From Flavobacterium hiemivividum (GTDB lineage Bacteria; Bacteroidota; Bacteroidia; Flavobacteriales; Flavobacteriaceae), in the NCBI RefSeq assembly GCF_004349145.1, contig NZ_SMFO01000010.1:1-64000 (forward strand): a stretch of 64,000 nucleotides of DNA, given 5' to 3'. This document shows, in pieces, positions 46,166 through 55,513 of this stretch. A program made the position numbers and the translations under genes. Position 1 is the stretch's first letter. Each line of letters begins with the position of its first letter. The notes beneath the pieces are model-generated. The model had not been told where the DNA came from. It was given only the letters and a program-made list of their open reading frames with translations, and did not search any database.

Positions 46166-49006
46166 TTGAATTTACAATTGAGAGTATTTTATAAAATTAC
46201 CTTTTGTATTTTAGTTTTATTGACATCAATAAAGCAGTATGCCCAGCACCATTCCCAAATGTTTGTTGAGGTAAATACTGTGGAAAAAACCTTGAATATA
46301 CAGCAGGAACTAACCTTTTTTAATGAGTCTAATGACACTCTGACTTCAGTTACTTTAAACGATTGGAACAATGCTTATGCTAATGTGAATACGCCTTTAG
46401 CGAGACGATTTTCGGACGAGTTTTATCGCGGTTTTCATTTAGCTAAAGAAGACGAACGCGGTAGCACTAAAAATTTAACAATCATTGATGCCGATAAATT
46501 ATTCCTTTCTTGGATAAGAACTGATGAAAATCCTGATATTATTAGCGTAAAACTAAGAGAAAAACTAGCCCCCAATCAAAAAATAAAACTGCAACTCACC
46601 TATACCGCAAAAATTCCAAGTGATGCCTTTACTAAATTTGGTTACAATGCAACGGGCGGTATGAATCTAAAAACATGGTACCTCACTCCTGCCCGCTATG
46701 AAAACCATTCTTTTACAAAATACAGTAATGCCAACTTAGATGATATCGCAAACGCCGTCTCAGATATCGATATCAATTTAAAAGTTCCAAAAGGCTTTGA
46801 AGTGACAACTGATTTAAATACCGCGGAAACAATTGAAAAGGAAAATCATTCCATTTATAAATTATCAGGAAAAAACAGAACTAATTTCAGTCTTTTTATC
46901 GAACCCAAATCCAGTTTTTATAGCTATAGATCTCATGATCTTGAAGTAATAACAAACGTAAAGGAGGATAAAGTAGGTGTCAAGAAACAAGCGTATGCAA
47001 TTGATTGCATTGTTAATTATGTCGATGGTTTAATAGGGAAATACCCCTTTGATAAAATTGTTGTTTCTCAGGCTGATTATGAACGAAATCCTTTTTATGG
47101 ATTAAATCAGCTGCCCTCGTTTATCAGTCCTTTTACAGATGAATTTACTTATGAGATTAAGTTTTTAAAAACCTACTTAAATGCCTATTTGAAAAACAGT
47201 TTACGACTAGACAGCAGGAAAGACAGCTGGATTTATGATGGAATTCAGGTATATGCTATGATGAAGTATATTGACGAGAATTACCCAAACACCAAGATGC
47301 TAGGGAGCGCTTCTACCTTTCTACTGCTGAAAAGCTATAATCTCACCAATCTAGATTTTAACCAGCAATACAGCTATTTCTATATGTTGATGGCTAGAAA
47401 AAACCTCGATCAACCGCTAGGAGACCCGAAAAACTCACTGATAAAATTCAATGAACAAATCGCCAGTAAATACCGTGCGGGACTAAGCTTTAGGTATTTG
47501 GACAAGTTTCTAGGACACGATGTAGTTACGAATAGTATTCGTCAATTCTATACAGAAAACAAGGAGAAACAAGTATATAGAAACGATTTTGAATCCATTT
47601 TAAAAAGCAATACAGACAAGAATATCAATTGGTTTTTTAATACAATTATTGATTCTCGGGAAATTATTGATTTTAAATTTGGTGACGTCATAAAAACCAA
47701 AGACAGTATTTCTTTCAGTCTTAAAAACAGAACCGGAGTAATTGTTCCCGTACCTGTTTATGGAATTAGTAAAGGTGAAATTGTATTTAAAAAATGGTTG
47801 GATCCTCAAGTAGCAGACAGTGTGTTTTCTTTCGAAAGACAAAATGCTGATAAGATTGTTTTGAATTATAAAAATGAAGTTCCTGAATACAATTTAAGGA
47901 ACAACTGGAAATCACTAAAGCCTTTCTTCCCAAACAACCGTCCCATTAAATTTGTTTTTATGAAGGATTTAGAAGATCCTTACTACAATCAGGTTTTATA
48001 CGTACCTACCTTAGGCTACAATTTATATGATGGCCTTATCCCAGGATTGCGTTTACATAACAAAACAATTTTAGACAAACCTTTTATTTTTGATGTCAAT
48101 CCAGCCTATTCCACAAATGCCAAAACTTTGTCTGGATCTGGTTCTGTTGTCGTAAATCAAAATTATCGAAACAGTGCCCTTTATAACGTGCGTTATTCTT
48201 TTTCTGGTTCCTATTTTCACTACGCACCAGATGCTGCTTATTTAAAAATTAATCCAACGGTGCAGTTACGATTCAGGGAAAAAGACTTTCGAGACAACAA
48301 AAAACAATTAATCTTATTGCGCCAAGTATTTGTGAACAGAGAAAAAAGCAAAATAATTACGGACAAGTCCACAGAAAACTTTTCAGTATTTAATGCCAAA
48401 TACTTCAACACAACGACAGAAATCACAAAGCATTTCAGCTTTTCATCTGATCTTCAACTAGCAAGTAAATTCGGAAAAATGGCCGCAGAAGTCGAGTATA
48501 GAAAGCTTTTCGAAAATAACCGCCAAATAAGCTTGCGTTTTTATGCTGGAAGTTTTCTATACAACAAAACTAATTCTGATTATTTTAGTTTTGCATTAGA
48601 CCGGCCAACAGATTACTTATTTGATTACGGCTATTATGGCCGATCTGAAAGCAGCGGTTTTTTTAGTCAACAGTATATTGTTGCCGAAGGCGGTTTTAAA
48701 TCAAAACTCTCCATTCCTTATGCTAATCAATGGATAACAACAGTGAATGGAAGTTATACAATTTGGAATTGGATCGAAGCCTACGGAGATGTCGGATTCT
48801 TGAAAAATAAGTCCCAAAACGAGAAATTTGTATATGATAGTGGAATCCGATTAAATTTAGTTCCTGACTACTTCGAAATGTACCTTCCACTCTATTCTTC
48901 TAATGGCTGGGAAATTAGCCAAGGCAATTACAATGAAAAAATTCGATTTGTTATTACTTTATCGCCAAAAATATTAATCAATTTATTTAATCGAAAATGG
49001 TTTTAA
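46166..49006 (+). CDS. M1-aminopeptidase-like domain without zinc ligands fused to an outer-membrane barrel
   Basis: About 946 residues. No in-frame ATG exists near the start; TTG at 46166 or, better for a signal peptide (RVFYKITFCILVLLTSIKQY), TTG at 46178. Residues ~30-450 follow the M1 gluzincin plan (N-terminal beta saddle with GYNATGGMNLKTWYLTPARY; helical part with W355 in DSWIYDGIQVYAMMKYID, where W-x-E-G normally stands). Where HExxH should be, the sequence is YEIKF (residues 329-333), and no GAMEN exopeptidase motif is present. From ~600 on it alternates like a large beta-barrel and ends in Phe. A pseudo-peptidase with a surface or transport role is more likely than an active enzyme. 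Confidence 0.75.
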   Translation: MNLQLRVFYKITFCILVLLTSIKQYAQHHSQMFVEVNTVEKTLNIQQELTFFNESNDTLTSVTLNDWNNAYANVNTPLARRFSDEFYRGFHLAKEDERGSTKNLTIIDADKLFLSWIRTDENPDIISVKLREKLAPNQKIKLQLTYTAKIPSDAFTKFGYNATGGMNLKTWYLTPARYENHSFTKYSNANLDDIANAVSDIDINLKVPKGFEVTTDLNTAETIEKENHSIYKLSGKNRTNFSLFIEPKSSFYSYRSHDLEVITNVKEDKVGVKKQAYAIDCIVNYVDGLIGKYPFDKIVVSQADYERNPFYGLNQLPSFISPFTDEFTYEIKFLKTYLNAYLKNSLRLDSRKDSWIYDGIQVYAMMKYIDENYPNTKMLGSASTFLLLKSYNLTNLDFNQQYSYFYMLMARKNLDQPLGDPKNSLIKFNEQIASKYRAGLSFRYLDKFLGHDVVTNSIRQFYTENKEKQVYRNDFESILKSNTDKNINWFFNTIIDSREIIDFKFGDVIKTKDSISFSLKNRTGVIVPVPVYGISKGEIVFKKWLDPQVADSVFSFERQNADKIVLNYKNEVPEYNLRNNWKSLKPFFPNNRPIKFVFMKDLEDPYYNQVLYVPTLGYNLYDGLIPGLRLHNKTILDKPFIFDVNPAYSTNAKTLSGSGSVVVNQNYRNSALYNVRYSFSGSYFHYAPDAAYLKINPTVQLRFREKDFRDNKKQLILLRQVFVNREKSKIITDKSTENFSVFNAKYFNTTTEITKHFSFSSDLQLASKFGKMAAEVEYRKLFENNRQISLRFYAGSFLYNKTNSDYFSFALDRPTDYLFDYGYYGRSESSGFFSQQYIVAEGGFKSKLSIPYANQWITTVNGSYTIWNWIEAYGDVGFLKNKSQNEKFVYDSGIRLNLVPDYFEMYLPLYSSNGWEISQGNYNEKIRFVITLSPKILINLFNRKWF

Positions 49007-49159
49007 TCGAAAGAAAAAATATAATTGCATTAAACTATTCTCTATAATTCACTTATTTAATTACGAATATCTAATTTTATAATAAATTTAAAGTGATTTA
49101 ATTGACAATCCTTAAATTATATTTCTTTCAATGAATTATGATAATAGATTGTTTTTGAG

Positions 49160-49167
49160 TAAATTTG
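49160..49167 (+). promoter_or_regulatory. -7 box TAAATTTG of the E1 gene
   Basis: TAnnTTTG match 26 bp before the ATG at 49193; -33 element not clear. Confidence 0.45.
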
Positions 49168-49192
49168 TCTCCTTAAGTGATACCTTTTAATT

Positions 49193-51601
49193 ATGATAAA
49201 AGAAAAAACCAATACAACACTGACATTCGACGATTTTAAAACCGAAGTCTTAAACGATTACAGAATCGCTATGATAAGTAGAGAATGTAGTTTATTAGGT
49301 CGTAGGGAGGTTTTGACTGGAAAGGCAAAATTCGGAATTTTTGGCGATGGAAAGGAAGTGCCTCAATTAGCGATGGCTAAATTTTTCAAAAACGGTGACT
49401 TTCGCTCTGGATATTATCGTGACCAAACATTTATGATGGCTATCGGTCAAATGACGGTTGAACAGTTTTTTGCGGGGCTTTATGGCAATACCAATTTAGA
49501 ACAAGAACCTATGTCTGCCGGTAGACAAATGGGAGGCCATTTTGCTACTCATAGTTTAAATGAGGATGGTTCTTGGAAAGACTTAACAAAACAAAAAAAT
49601 TCTAGCGCTGACATTTCTCCTACCGCAGGACAAATGCCTAGATTATTAGGATTAGCGCAAGCATCAAAAATATACAGACAAGTAAAAGGAATTCCCAATA
49701 AAGCAAATTTCTCTGTAGAAGGAAACGAAATTGCCTGGGGAACCATTGGAAACGCAAGTACTTCTGAAGGATTGTTTTTCGAAACAATAAATGCAGCAGG
49801 AGTTTTACAAGTACCTTTAATAATCAGTGTTTGGGATGATGAATATGGTATTTCAGTTCATGCAAAACATCAGACTACTAAAGAAAGTATTTCGGAAATT
49901 TTAAAAGGATATCAAAGAGATGCTACAGGAAAAGGATATGAAATACTGAGAGTAAAAGGATGGGATTATACCGAACTTATCGCTACATATGAGAAAGCAT
50001 CTACTTTATCACGCGAACAACATGTTCCCGTACTAATACATGTAGATGAACTTACTCAGCCTCAAGGACATTCGACTTCTGGATCACATGAAAGATATAA
50101 AGATGCTGACAGACTAGCTTGGGAAAGAGATTTTGACTGTATCAGACAAATGAAATTATGGATGATTGCAATTAATATTGCTTCTCCGGAAGAATTAGCT
50201 GAAATAGACGCAAACGCTAAAAAACAAGTTCTAGAAGGAAAAAAAGCCGCTTGGAATGCTTTTATCGGACCTATTGTCGAAGAACAAAAAGAATTAGTTT
50301 CCTTATTGAAAGAAATTGCAGATTCTAGTACTCATAAAGAGGCGATATTAAAATATGCAACGAGTTTAAGCAGTGTAAAAGATCCTATTAGAAAGGAACT
50401 TCTAATTGCAGCGCGTAAATCTTTACGTCTTGTAATCAACGAAGATGTAAAAAACGAACTTTCAAACTGGATTACTGCTTACACTAAAAAAACGCAAGAA
50501 AAATTTAGCAGCCATTTGCATTCTGATTCTGATCTAAATGTATTTTCAGTAAAGGAGATTCTTCCAGAATATACTGAAAATGCAAAAGAGGATACAGACG
50601 GCCGAATGATTCTACGTGATAACTTTGACGCAATATTCACAAAATATCCTGAAACTTTGATTTTTGGAGAAGACGCTGGAGCCATTGGTGATGTAAACCA
50701 AGGTCTAGAAGGAATGCAAGAGAAATATGGAGAATTGCGTGTAGCCGATGTAGGAATACGTGAAGCCTCTATAATAGGACAAGGTATCGGGATGGCATTA
50801 AGAGGTTTACGTCCTATTGCCGAAATTCAATATTTAGATTATTTACTTTATGCCATTCAAATCATGAGTGATGATTTGGCAACCTTGCAGTACAGAACAG
50901 TAGGAAAACAAAAAGCACCATTAATCATACGTACCAGAGGTCATCGTTTAGAAGGTATTTGGCACTCCGGTTCTCCTATGGGAATGATTATCAACGCCAT
51001 TAGAGGAATTCATGTATTAGTTCCAAGAGATATGACAAAAGCGGCAGGTTTTTACAATTCGCTTTTAGAATGTGATGAACCGGCTTTAGTTATCGAATGT
51101 TTAAACGGATATCGATTAAAAGAGAAAAAACCACTTAATTATGGAGAATTCAAGACACCTATTGGAGTTGTTGAAACCATGAAAGAAGGTGCTGACATTA
51201 CTTTGGTTTCTTATGGATCTACCTTAAGACTAGTGGAACAAGCCGCTACAGAACTTCTTGAAATAGGTATTGACTGCGAAATTATAGATGTACAATCTTT
51301 ACTTCCATTTGATATTAATCATGACCTTGTAAAAAGTATAGCTAAAACAAATCGACTTTTGGTAATTGATGAAGATGTTCCAGGAGGAGCCTCAGCTTAT
51401 ATTTTACAACAAATTATTGAGCAACAAGACGGTTACAACTATTTAGACAGTAAGCCGCAAACCTTAACAGCAAAAGCGCACAGACCGTCATACGGAACTG
51501 ATGGTGACTATTTCTCTAAACCATCTGCTGAAGATATTTTCGAAAAAGTGTACGCTATGATGAATGAGGTAAACCCAACTAAATATCCAAGTTTATACTA
51601 A
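49193..51601 (+). CDS. Fused alpha/beta E1 component of a 2-oxoacid (branched-chain type) dehydrogenase
   Basis: 802 residues fusing E1-alpha (about 1-380) and E1-beta (about 470-802). The alpha part has GDFRSGYYRDQTFMMAIGQ, MGGHFATHSLN and a thiamine-PP loop GNASTSEGLFFETINAAGV ... VWDDEYGISVHA. The beta part has IFGEDAGAIGDVNQGLEGMQ, VADVGIREASIIGQGIGMAL and VIDEDVPGGASAYI. It decarboxylates a 2-oxoacid with thiamine diphosphate and passes the acyl group to a lipoyl E2 encoded elsewhere. Substrate (branched-chain 2-oxoacid) is the family default. Confidence 0.88.
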   Translation: MIKEKTNTTLTFDDFKTEVLNDYRIAMISRECSLLGRREVLTGKAKFGIFGDGKEVPQLAMAKFFKNGDFRSGYYRDQTFMMAIGQMTVEQFFAGLYGNTNLEQEPMSAGRQMGGHFATHSLNEDGSWKDLTKQKNSSADISPTAGQMPRLLGLAQASKIYRQVKGIPNKANFSVEGNEIAWGTIGNASTSEGLFFETINAAGVLQVPLIISVWDDEYGISVHAKHQTTKESISEILKGYQRDATGKGYEILRVKGWDYTELIATYEKASTLSREQHVPVLIHVDELTQPQGHSTSGSHERYKDADRLAWERDFDCIRQMKLWMIAINIASPEELAEIDANAKKQVLEGKKAAWNAFIGPIVEEQKELVSLLKEIADSSTHKEAILKYATSLSSVKDPIRKELLIAARKSLRLVINEDVKNELSNWITAYTKKTQEKFSSHLHSDSDLNVFSVKEILPEYTENAKEDTDGRMILRDNFDAIFTKYPETLIFGEDAGAIGDVNQGLEGMQEKYGELRVADVGIREASIIGQGIGMALRGLRPIAEIQYLDYLLYAIQIMSDDLATLQYRTVGKQKAPLIIRTRGHRLEGIWHSGSPMGMIINAIRGIHVLVPRDMTKAAGFYNSLLECDEPALVIECLNGYRLKEKKPLNYGEFKTPIGVVETMKEGADITLVSYGSTLRLVEQAATELLEIGIDCEIIDVQSLLPFDINHDLVKSIAKTNRLLVIDEDVPGGASAYILQQIIEQQDGYNYLDSKPQTLTAKAHRPSYGTDGDYFSKPSAEDIFEKVYAMMNEVNPTKYPSLY

Positions 51602-51669
51602 AAAAAGTATTGTAATAAAAAAAACAGTATATTGTCAGTTAATTAGTTATAAACTTAAATACAATAAAA

Positions 51670-51936
51670 ATGAAAAAAATATCAATGTTAGTAGGCGTTT
51701 TATCAGTTATGGCAATCGTTTCTTGTAAGGAAAAAGAAGAAACTCCAGACACTACCACAAACCAAACAATTGAAGTTACAAATGAGGCTCCAGCACCAGA
51801 AGTTGAAGAAAAAAATCCTGATGGAACATCGGTAAGTGTTGGTTCTGATGGTATCGATGTAAACACTAAAAACGGCGAAAACCAAACGAAAATTAATGTT
51901 TCTGGCGGTGATGCAAAAGTTGAAGTTAAAAAATAA
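51670..51936 (+). CDS. Small acidic lipoprotein
   Basis: 88 residues. Lipobox VMAIVSC (Cys at residue 19) followed by an acidic Glu/Thr/Pro-rich stretch and a short C-terminal repeat-like tail (VSVGSDGIDVNTKNGENQTK, then INVSGGDAKVEVKK). No known family. It has its own terminator. Confidence 0.75.
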   Translation: MKKISMLVGVLSVMAIVSCKEKEETPDTTTNQTIEVTNEAPAPEVEEKNPDGTSVSVGSDGIDVNTKNGENQTKINVSGGDAKVEVKK

Positions 51937-51962
51937 TTCTATTTTTTAATTCTTATAACCAT

Positions 51963-51998
51963 AAAGCCAATCTGAACTAGTTCGGTTGGCTTTTTTTT
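51963..51998 (+). terminator. Terminator after the small lipoprotein
   Basis: AAAGCCAA ... TTGGCTTT stem (with an imperfect inner part) followed by a T run. Confidence 0.75.
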
Positions 51999-52032
51999 AT
52001 TAAATTGAAATTAAAATACAAAAAAGGAATAA

Positions 52033-52713
52033 ATGACAAGTTTAGAAACCATTTTAATAAACATCCAAGATGCGAAAGTAATTGCCGATTCTATTACTTT
52101 AAAACAATATATACCTTTAGATTTATCGGTTTCAAATCAAAATCTAACTAAGGAATCTTTAGCTAACGCGGCCACATTCGAAAATTACATTGAAAATTAT
52201 TTGACTTTAAATAATTCGAAAGTTGCTTATGGAGGCTACAATGAGGAACGAAACCTTTATAAACGTAGTAGTATGTTTAAAGATTTAGAAACAGAAGAGC
52301 GAAACATGCATATAGGTTTAGATCTATGGATTAAGGCCGGAACACCCATTTTGGCAGCTCTCGACGGAACCGTTCACAGCTTTAATTTCAATGCTGGTTT
52401 TGGTGATTACGGTCCCACTATTATCCTTGAGCACCAAGTAGAAAATCATCTCTTCTATACTTTATACGGACATTTGTCGTTAGACAGTCTAGAAAACATT
52501 GCAATTGGTAATGTAATTAATAAAGGGCAGCAAATAGGTCTATTGGGAAATTCAACCGTGAATGGTGATTATTCTCCGCATTTGCATTTTCAAATTATAA
52601 AAAATATAGGTACAAATCTGGGTGATTATCCTGGCGTTTGCACTAAAAGTGATTTGGATTTTTACTTAGACAATTGCCCAGATCCTAACTTATTACTAAA
52701 AATAACATCTTAA
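52033..52713 (+). CDS. M23 family metallopeptidase (peptidoglycan DD-metallopeptidase type), no signal peptide
   Basis: 226 residues. LytM-type motifs are intact: H-x3-D in HIGLDLWIKAG, the catalytic H-x-H in SPHLHFQI, and LYGHLSLDSL. The N-terminal ~70 residues lack a signal peptide or lipobox and carry a short unassigned region. M23 enzymes cut peptidoglycan cross-links or act as scaffold. Without an export signal, either the true start is elsewhere or the protein is cytoplasmic. Two bases separate it from the next lipoprotein gene. Confidence 0.85.
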   Translation: MTSLETILINIQDAKVIADSITLKQYIPLDLSVSNQNLTKESLANAATFENYIENYLTLNNSKVAYGGYNEERNLYKRSSMFKDLETEERNMHIGLDLWIKAGTPILAALDGTVHSFNFNAGFGDYGPTIILEHQVENHLFYTLYGHLSLDSLENIAIGNVINKGQQIGLLGNSTVNGDYSPHLHFQIIKNIGTNLGDYPGVCTKSDLDFYLDNCPDPNLLLKITS

Positions 52714-52715
52714 AA

Positions 52716-53231
52716 ATGAAAAGAATTATTCTCCTACTCAGCTTAATTGTACTTATTGGATGTAAGTCAAAAAAAGTAGACCAACCTATTGAGACCAAAC
52801 CAGAAGAAGCGAAATTCATGAAACTTGCTATAACAGGAGTTGACGCCGGTCAAAAGGCGAAAGCGTATGATTTAGGAAAACGAATTTTAATGACATGCAA
52901 CACTTCTAAGTTCAAGCCTTTTAATGAAAGTGAAGCTACGAGATCAGTTATCAACAACATTACTTTAGAAAAGCTTTCGAAAACCTGTGCTAAATTCAGA
53001 CGATTCTATGGTCCCTTTAAGGATCTTAAGTTAACAGAGATTTACAAAGACAATGAAACCCGTACAACTATTTTTCGCTACAAAGCTCTTTATACAAAAC
53101 CTGTGGCCAATAAAGAACTTCGAGTTTATATGAACGATCAAAATCAAGTGTCAGCAATAAAATCGATGGACTGGTCAGATACTTTCGAAAGAAAATTATT
53201 TACAAATACCGATACAGATACTGACAAATAA
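52716..53231 (+). CDS. Lipoprotein of unknown function, cotranscribed with M23 gene
   Basis: 171 residues. Lipobox LIVLIGCKSKK puts the lipidated Cys at residue 16. The mature part (about 35-165) has an alpha+beta NTF2-like look: helices with AYDLGKRILM and SVINNITLEKLSKT, then strands RTTIFRYKALY and ELRVYMNDQNQVSAI. No family name can be given with certainty. The two-base gap to the M23 gene implies translation coupling. Confidence 0.75.
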   Translation: MKRIILLLSLIVLIGCKSKKVDQPIETKPEEAKFMKLAITGVDAGQKAKAYDLGKRILMTCNTSKFKPFNESEATRSVINNITLEKLSKTCAKFRRFYGPFKDLKLTEIYKDNETRTTIFRYKALYTKPVANKELRVYMNDQNQVSAIKSMDWSDTFERKLFTNTDTDTDK

Positions 53232-53691
53232 TTGCGCAAGCTAACTCAGTTTTCAATAGTAATCCAAATAGAAAAAGGACTTCATTCATTCTCTATTTGG
53301 ATTTTTTATTTCCAATTCACTTTACTATAAAAACCATCTTCAATTCCTATTTCATAACGAGATAATTTCACGCACAATTACTATCCATATTTAAAACTTC
53401 ATCTTTCACAATAAACATAATCCATTGAATATTTGAGCGATATATAATGATTTCTTAAAAATATTGAGCTAATTAATAGTAGAAAAATTTTATTTTAACT
53501 TTTATTTTCGAAGAGTTGACAAGAGTTGTTCTTAAATTTATGAATCTTAATTTAATCTACACTTTATCTGAATTGTAATCATCGAAACTGTCTTTTAGAT
53601 AAAAATCAAATCACAGTGTTTGTTACTAATTATATTTTTTCAGTAAGTAAATAAGATTAAATCTATTTTTAATTTAAATAAAAATAATTCT
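53232..53691. other. 460-bp gap with terminator
   Basis: Hairpin AATCCAAATAGA (53261-53272) / TCTATTTGGATT (53292-53303) with a T run is a good terminator for the M23-lipoprotein pair. The remaining sequence up to the SSADH gene is AT-rich with no ORF or RNA evident. Confidence 0.6.
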
Positions 53692-55056
53692 ATGTCTATT
53701 CAAACAACAAATCCTGCCACAAACAAAGTCTTAAAATCATTCGATGAAATGACTGACAAACAACTTGAAACTGCTATTGAAAAATCGAATTCCGTTTTTC
53801 AAGAATGGAAGAAAATTTCTTACGGTGATCGAGCGAAAATTTTGCATAAAGTAGCTGAGCTAATGCGGAAAAAGAAAAGTGAATTAGCTAAGTTAATTAC
53901 CCTTGAAATGGGGAAAGTGATTGCACAAGCAGAATCAGAAATCGATTTAAGTGCTAGTATTCTGGATTATTATGCTGATAACGCAGCCGACTTTCTTGCG
54001 GACAAAAAACTAAACCCTGAATCTGGTGAAGCTTTTATTCGAAATAGCCCAATAGGTGTTCTATTTGGTGTCATGCCTTGGAACTTTCCTTTTTATCAAG
54101 TGGTTCGATTTGCTGCTCCTAATATTATGGTGGGAAATACTATTTTATTAAAACACGCTTCGATAGTTCCACAATGTGCTATCGCAATGGAAGAATTATT
54201 TAAAGAAGCAAAAGCTCCAGAAGGTTTGTATATTAATTTAATGCTTTCTGGAAAACGAAGTAGCGCACTAATAAGTGATGATAGAATTAAAGGAGTGTCC
54301 TTAACAGGTAGCGAGGGCGCCGGTTCCAGTATCGCTGCAGCTGCAGGTAAAAATTTAAAAAAATCAGTACTTGAATTAGGAGGTAGTGATGCTTTTATAA
54401 TACTTGAAGATGCAGATATCGACACAGCAGTCGAAATGGCAATTGTAGGAAGAATGAACAATAACGGACAAAGCTGTGTTGCTTCAAAAAGATTTATTGC
54501 TGTGGAAGCTATAGCAGATGAATTTTTAGAAAAATTTGTCGCAAAAGTGGCTGCTCTTAAAGTAGGAGATCCTATGGATCGAGACACGCAGGTAGGTCCA
54601 CTTAGTAGTGAAGAAGCTTTAATAAACATATTAGATCAGGTGAAAAGATTTGAAAAAGCAGGTGCTAAAATTCTAGTCGGTGGTAAAAGAGCGTTTGATA
54701 CCGGTGCATTTATGCAACCTACAATTTTAACAAATCTAAAACGTGGAGTCCCTACTTTTTATGAAGAGTTATTTGGACCTGTAGCCTCTTTTTACAAGGT
54801 CAAAAATGAACAAGAAGCTATCGATCTTGCAAACGATTCTCCTTTTGGCTTAGGAGGGTCTATCTATACAAAAGATATAAAACGAGCAATACAATTAGCA
54901 GATCAAATTGATAGCGGAATGGTTTTCATAAATCAGCCTACTTCTACTCAACCAGACTTACCATTTGGAGGAACTAAAAATTCTGGCTATGGACGTGAAT
55001 TATCTCAACTTGGAATTGATGAGTTTGTAAACAAAAAACTAATAAGAGTTAGCTAA
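53692..55056 (+). CDS. NAD(P)-dependent succinate-semialdehyde dehydrogenase-like
   Basis: 454 residues of the ALDH superfamily. VMPWNFPFYQVVRFAAPNIM with GNTILLKHA, the Rossmann loop LTGSEGAGSSIAAAAGKNLK, the general-base Glu in VLELGGSDAFII, the catalytic Cys in NNGQSCVASKRFI and EELFGPVASFYK are present. The short length and NNGQSC place it in the YneI/Sad succinate-semialdehyde branch. Oxidises succinate semialdehyde to succinate (GABA shunt). Appears monocistronic. Confidence 0.9.
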   Translation: MSIQTTNPATNKVLKSFDEMTDKQLETAIEKSNSVFQEWKKISYGDRAKILHKVAELMRKKKSELAKLITLEMGKVIAQAESEIDLSASILDYYADNAADFLADKKLNPESGEAFIRNSPIGVLFGVMPWNFPFYQVVRFAAPNIMVGNTILLKHASIVPQCAIAMEELFKEAKAPEGLYINLMLSGKRSSALISDDRIKGVSLTGSEGAGSSIAAAAGKNLKKSVLELGGSDAFIILEDADIDTAVEMAIVGRMNNNGQSCVASKRFIAVEAIADEFLEKFVAKVAALKVGDPMDRDTQVGPLSSEEALINILDQVKRFEKAGAKILVGGKRAFDTGAFMQPTILTNLKRGVPTFYEELFGPVASFYKVKNEQEAIDLANDSPFGLGGSIYTKDIKRAIQLADQIDSGMVFINQPTSTQPDLPFGGTKNSGYGRELSQLGIDEFVNKKLIRVS

Positions 55057-55513
55057 TTAGAGCATTGTAACTTATTCAAGTAGAAAAATAGTTAAAACTA
55101 TAAGCAATCAGCCAGAATCTGATCAGTTACCTACCGCTTTAGTGGGTTTGTTTTAAAGTGATCATTCTGGAAAAATAATCGTGAAAGCTTAAGTTTTTCT
55201 TTATAATACAATTACAAGACTAAAAACCGTTAGTAGTATTTTTTTAATACTGTTAACGGTTTTTAAAGTATATTTTCGCATTTAAAAATTAGTAGCAACC
55301 CATTTGTCTATAAAGAGTAAACAACAATATTGAATAATAAAGCTTAAGTCCAAAATCTATATTTAAAACAGATACTCTTATCTCTTTCTACATTGTGTCT
55401 CTTTAAAAAAGAAGAATAAAATCTGTGAATTATACAACTTATTTAAAAGTTATGTAATTCATAATTGAGAAAAAAGTGCAAATTTTACACATTCAGTTAA
55501 AAAACAAAATAAT
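55057..55513. other. 457-bp gap with terminator
   Basis: Terminator at 55222-55264 (AAAAACCGTTAGTAGTATT and its near-inverse, two mismatches, T-rich loop). The remainder is AT-rich; no further element recognised. Confidence 0.6.

Noticed and set aside
54096..54629. 177-codon minus-strand ORF opposite the semialdehyde dehydrogenase
   Set aside because: Antisense to a strongly coding ALDH gene; its composition (Ser/Ala/Ile-rich) is the usual shadow pattern.
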